From positions 1 through 6,344 of the forward strand of contig CAINLH010000197.1 of assembly GCA_903850275.1 (NCBI GenBank): a DNA stretch of 6,344 bases, read 5' to 3'. The notes under the pieces are model-generated. The model made no database searches. It was not told the origin of the DNA and saw only the letters and a program-made list of their open reading frames with translations. Source of the DNA: an uncultured Acidimicrobium sp. GTDB lineage: Bacteria; Actinomycetota; Acidimicrobiia; Acidimicrobiales; Ilumatobacteraceae. Shown here piece after piece: positions 5,590 to 6,344 of the stretch (position 1 is the stretch's first letter; each line of letters starts with the position of its first letter). The position numbers were made by a program, and so were the translations under genes.

Positions 5590-6344
5590 CAATCCACCAA
5601 GCGTTTGACCCAACCACACGAAACCTCGGTGATTCCTGTGACCAAACCAAATTTGCTGTTTCTTCAAGAACCGCCGGAAGCATCACGTATTCCACTTCTT
5701 CAGCAAATGGCAAACGATCTCCCCTCGCAAAAACATCTGGCCCATATAGCGACCTCTGAAATGGGTTGGGAAAGGAATAAATGCGCTCTCTTCGGGCAAG
5801 TTGGGCAGTAAGCGGGTGGTATGCGCTGACCACCGCGTCATCTGGGATGACCGCGAAGAGTTCCTTCGCCGCAACCACCGAAGGATTAGAGGCCGACCAA
5901 TCCCCTACGGTGCTGCGAGCCAAAGGAAGAGGAGACAACCAGTACCCAAATGCGAGCGAACACACTGCGACCGCACCGACCATTCGTTTGCGATAAGTAA
6001 TGGGAACCCTCGCAATGCCGTAAACAGTACCGAACATCAAACTGGGCACGATGACTAGTGAGTAGTGATAGCCAATCTGGTGTTGATACCAAAAGGTGCT
6101 GATCAAGTTTGCACCGATTACGGCTGCGCTGGTGAGAGCAACACTGGGTGCAGCGATAAAGGCCAGAGCCGTAGGAGAGAGAAGTTGGAACAAATATGTG
6201 GGACGATCGTCGCTTGTGAGGTACTTCCACAACTCCAGCGGCTGACGGAATGCAACCCGAAACAGCCCAGCGAAACCGCCGAATGGGATGCGCCATGAGT
6301 TTCTGAACGCAACGCCAGTAAACGAACGCATCACGACTAAAAAC
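5573..6344 (-). CDS. DUF2079-like polytopic membrane protein (C-terminal part, cut by window edge)
   Basis: The frame is open to the right edge and ends at TAG (5573-5575), leaving 256 visible codons. Counting from a GTG at 6334, hydrophobic segments that look membrane-spanning lie at about 55-80, 90-110 and 117-135, followed by a soluble tail of about 118 residues. The segment WYQHQIGYHYSLVIVPSL (82-99) resembles the conserved HYS-containing helix of the DUF2079 family of predicted membrane proteins, and the tail pattern of VIPDDAVVSAY followed by RRERIYSFPNPF (162-173, 181-192) fits the extracytoplasmic end of that family. Function is unknown; these proteins resemble membrane glycosyltransferases of the GT-C fold in topology, which is only a suggestion. 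The GTG-ATG pair at 6334/6331 is probably internal, because family members are usually 450 residues or more and the frame continues upstream. It is co-oriented with the pyr genes, but the promoter after its stop implies a separate unit. Confidence 0.75.
   Translation of the reverse strand, partial: FLVVMRSFTGVAFRNSWRIPFGGFAGLFRVAFRQPLELWKYLTSDDRPTYLFQLLSPTALAFIAAPSVALTSAAVIGANLISTFWYQHQIGYHYSLVIVPSLMFGTVYGIARVPITYRKRMVGAVAVCSLAFGYWLSPLPLARSTVGDWSASNPSVVAAKELFAVIPDDAVVSAYHPLTAQLARRERIYSFPNPFQRSLYGPDVFARGDRLPFAEEVEYVMLPAVLEETANLVWSQESPRFRVVGSNAWWIVYKRL

Noticed and set aside
5605..5811. 68-codon plus-strand open frame near the operon promoter
   Set aside because: Antisense to the tail of the membrane-protein gene, without a ribosome-binding site or family resemblance.
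6329..6334. GTG-ATG pair as the true start of the DUF2079-like gene
   Set aside because: The frame continues open to the window edge and the protein from here would be far shorter than the family; no clear Shine-Dalgarno is visible in the remaining bases.

Overview
This window is a de novo pyrimidine biosynthesis operon, read entirely on the minus strand, preceded by the end of an unrelated membrane-protein gene. Reading from right to left (the direction of transcription), it holds the C-terminal part of a DUF2079-like polytopic membrane protein (5573-6344, open at the right edge), a 61-base intergenic stretch with a promoter and an RNA hairpin, then pyrR, pyrB, pyrC, carA and the 5' half of carB, which runs off the left edge. 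There are no RNA genes, mobile elements, CRISPR arrays or pseudogenes that I can support. The plus-strand open frames are shadows of these genes.

The enzymes cover the first three steps of UMP synthesis. CarA and CarB make carbamoyl phosphate from glutamine, bicarbonate and ATP. PyrB condenses it with aspartate, and PyrC closes the ring to dihydroorotate. PyrR is the UMP/UTP- and PRPP-sensing RNA-binding regulator. Every junction from pyrR to carB is a stop/start overlap (ATGA three times, then TAATG), so the five cistrons look translationally coupled and dependent on ribosomes loading at pyrR.

The most informative piece is the leader of pyrR. A plausible sigma-70-type promoter (35 box TCTACA, 17-base spacer, extended 10 box TGC-TATATT) places the transcript start around 5554-5555, giving a leader of roughly 43 nt. 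Most of that leader is one hairpin with the PyrR-binding signature: terminal hexaloop CCGUGA (family pattern CNGNGA), 7-bp upper stem, 5'-side UAA bulge and 4-bp lower stem. The 3' arm of the lower stem runs into the Shine-Dalgarno sequence of pyrR, and no intrinsic terminator fits in the leader. This points to PyrR-dependent translational repression, as described in mycobacteria, rather than Bacillus-type transcription attenuation.

Organism: the gene order pyrR-pyrB-pyrC-carA-carB without pyrI, PyrR control at the start codon and a DUF2079-like neighbour suggest an actinobacterium. The base composition is moderate (about half G+C by eye), unlike the high G+C of Streptomyces or Mycobacterium, so an uncultivated planktonic lineage, perhaps Acidimicrobiia, is possible. 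That placement is inference and has not been tested. I find no undescribed system here: the genes are conserved housekeeping genes, and the regulatory leader is the part worth following up.
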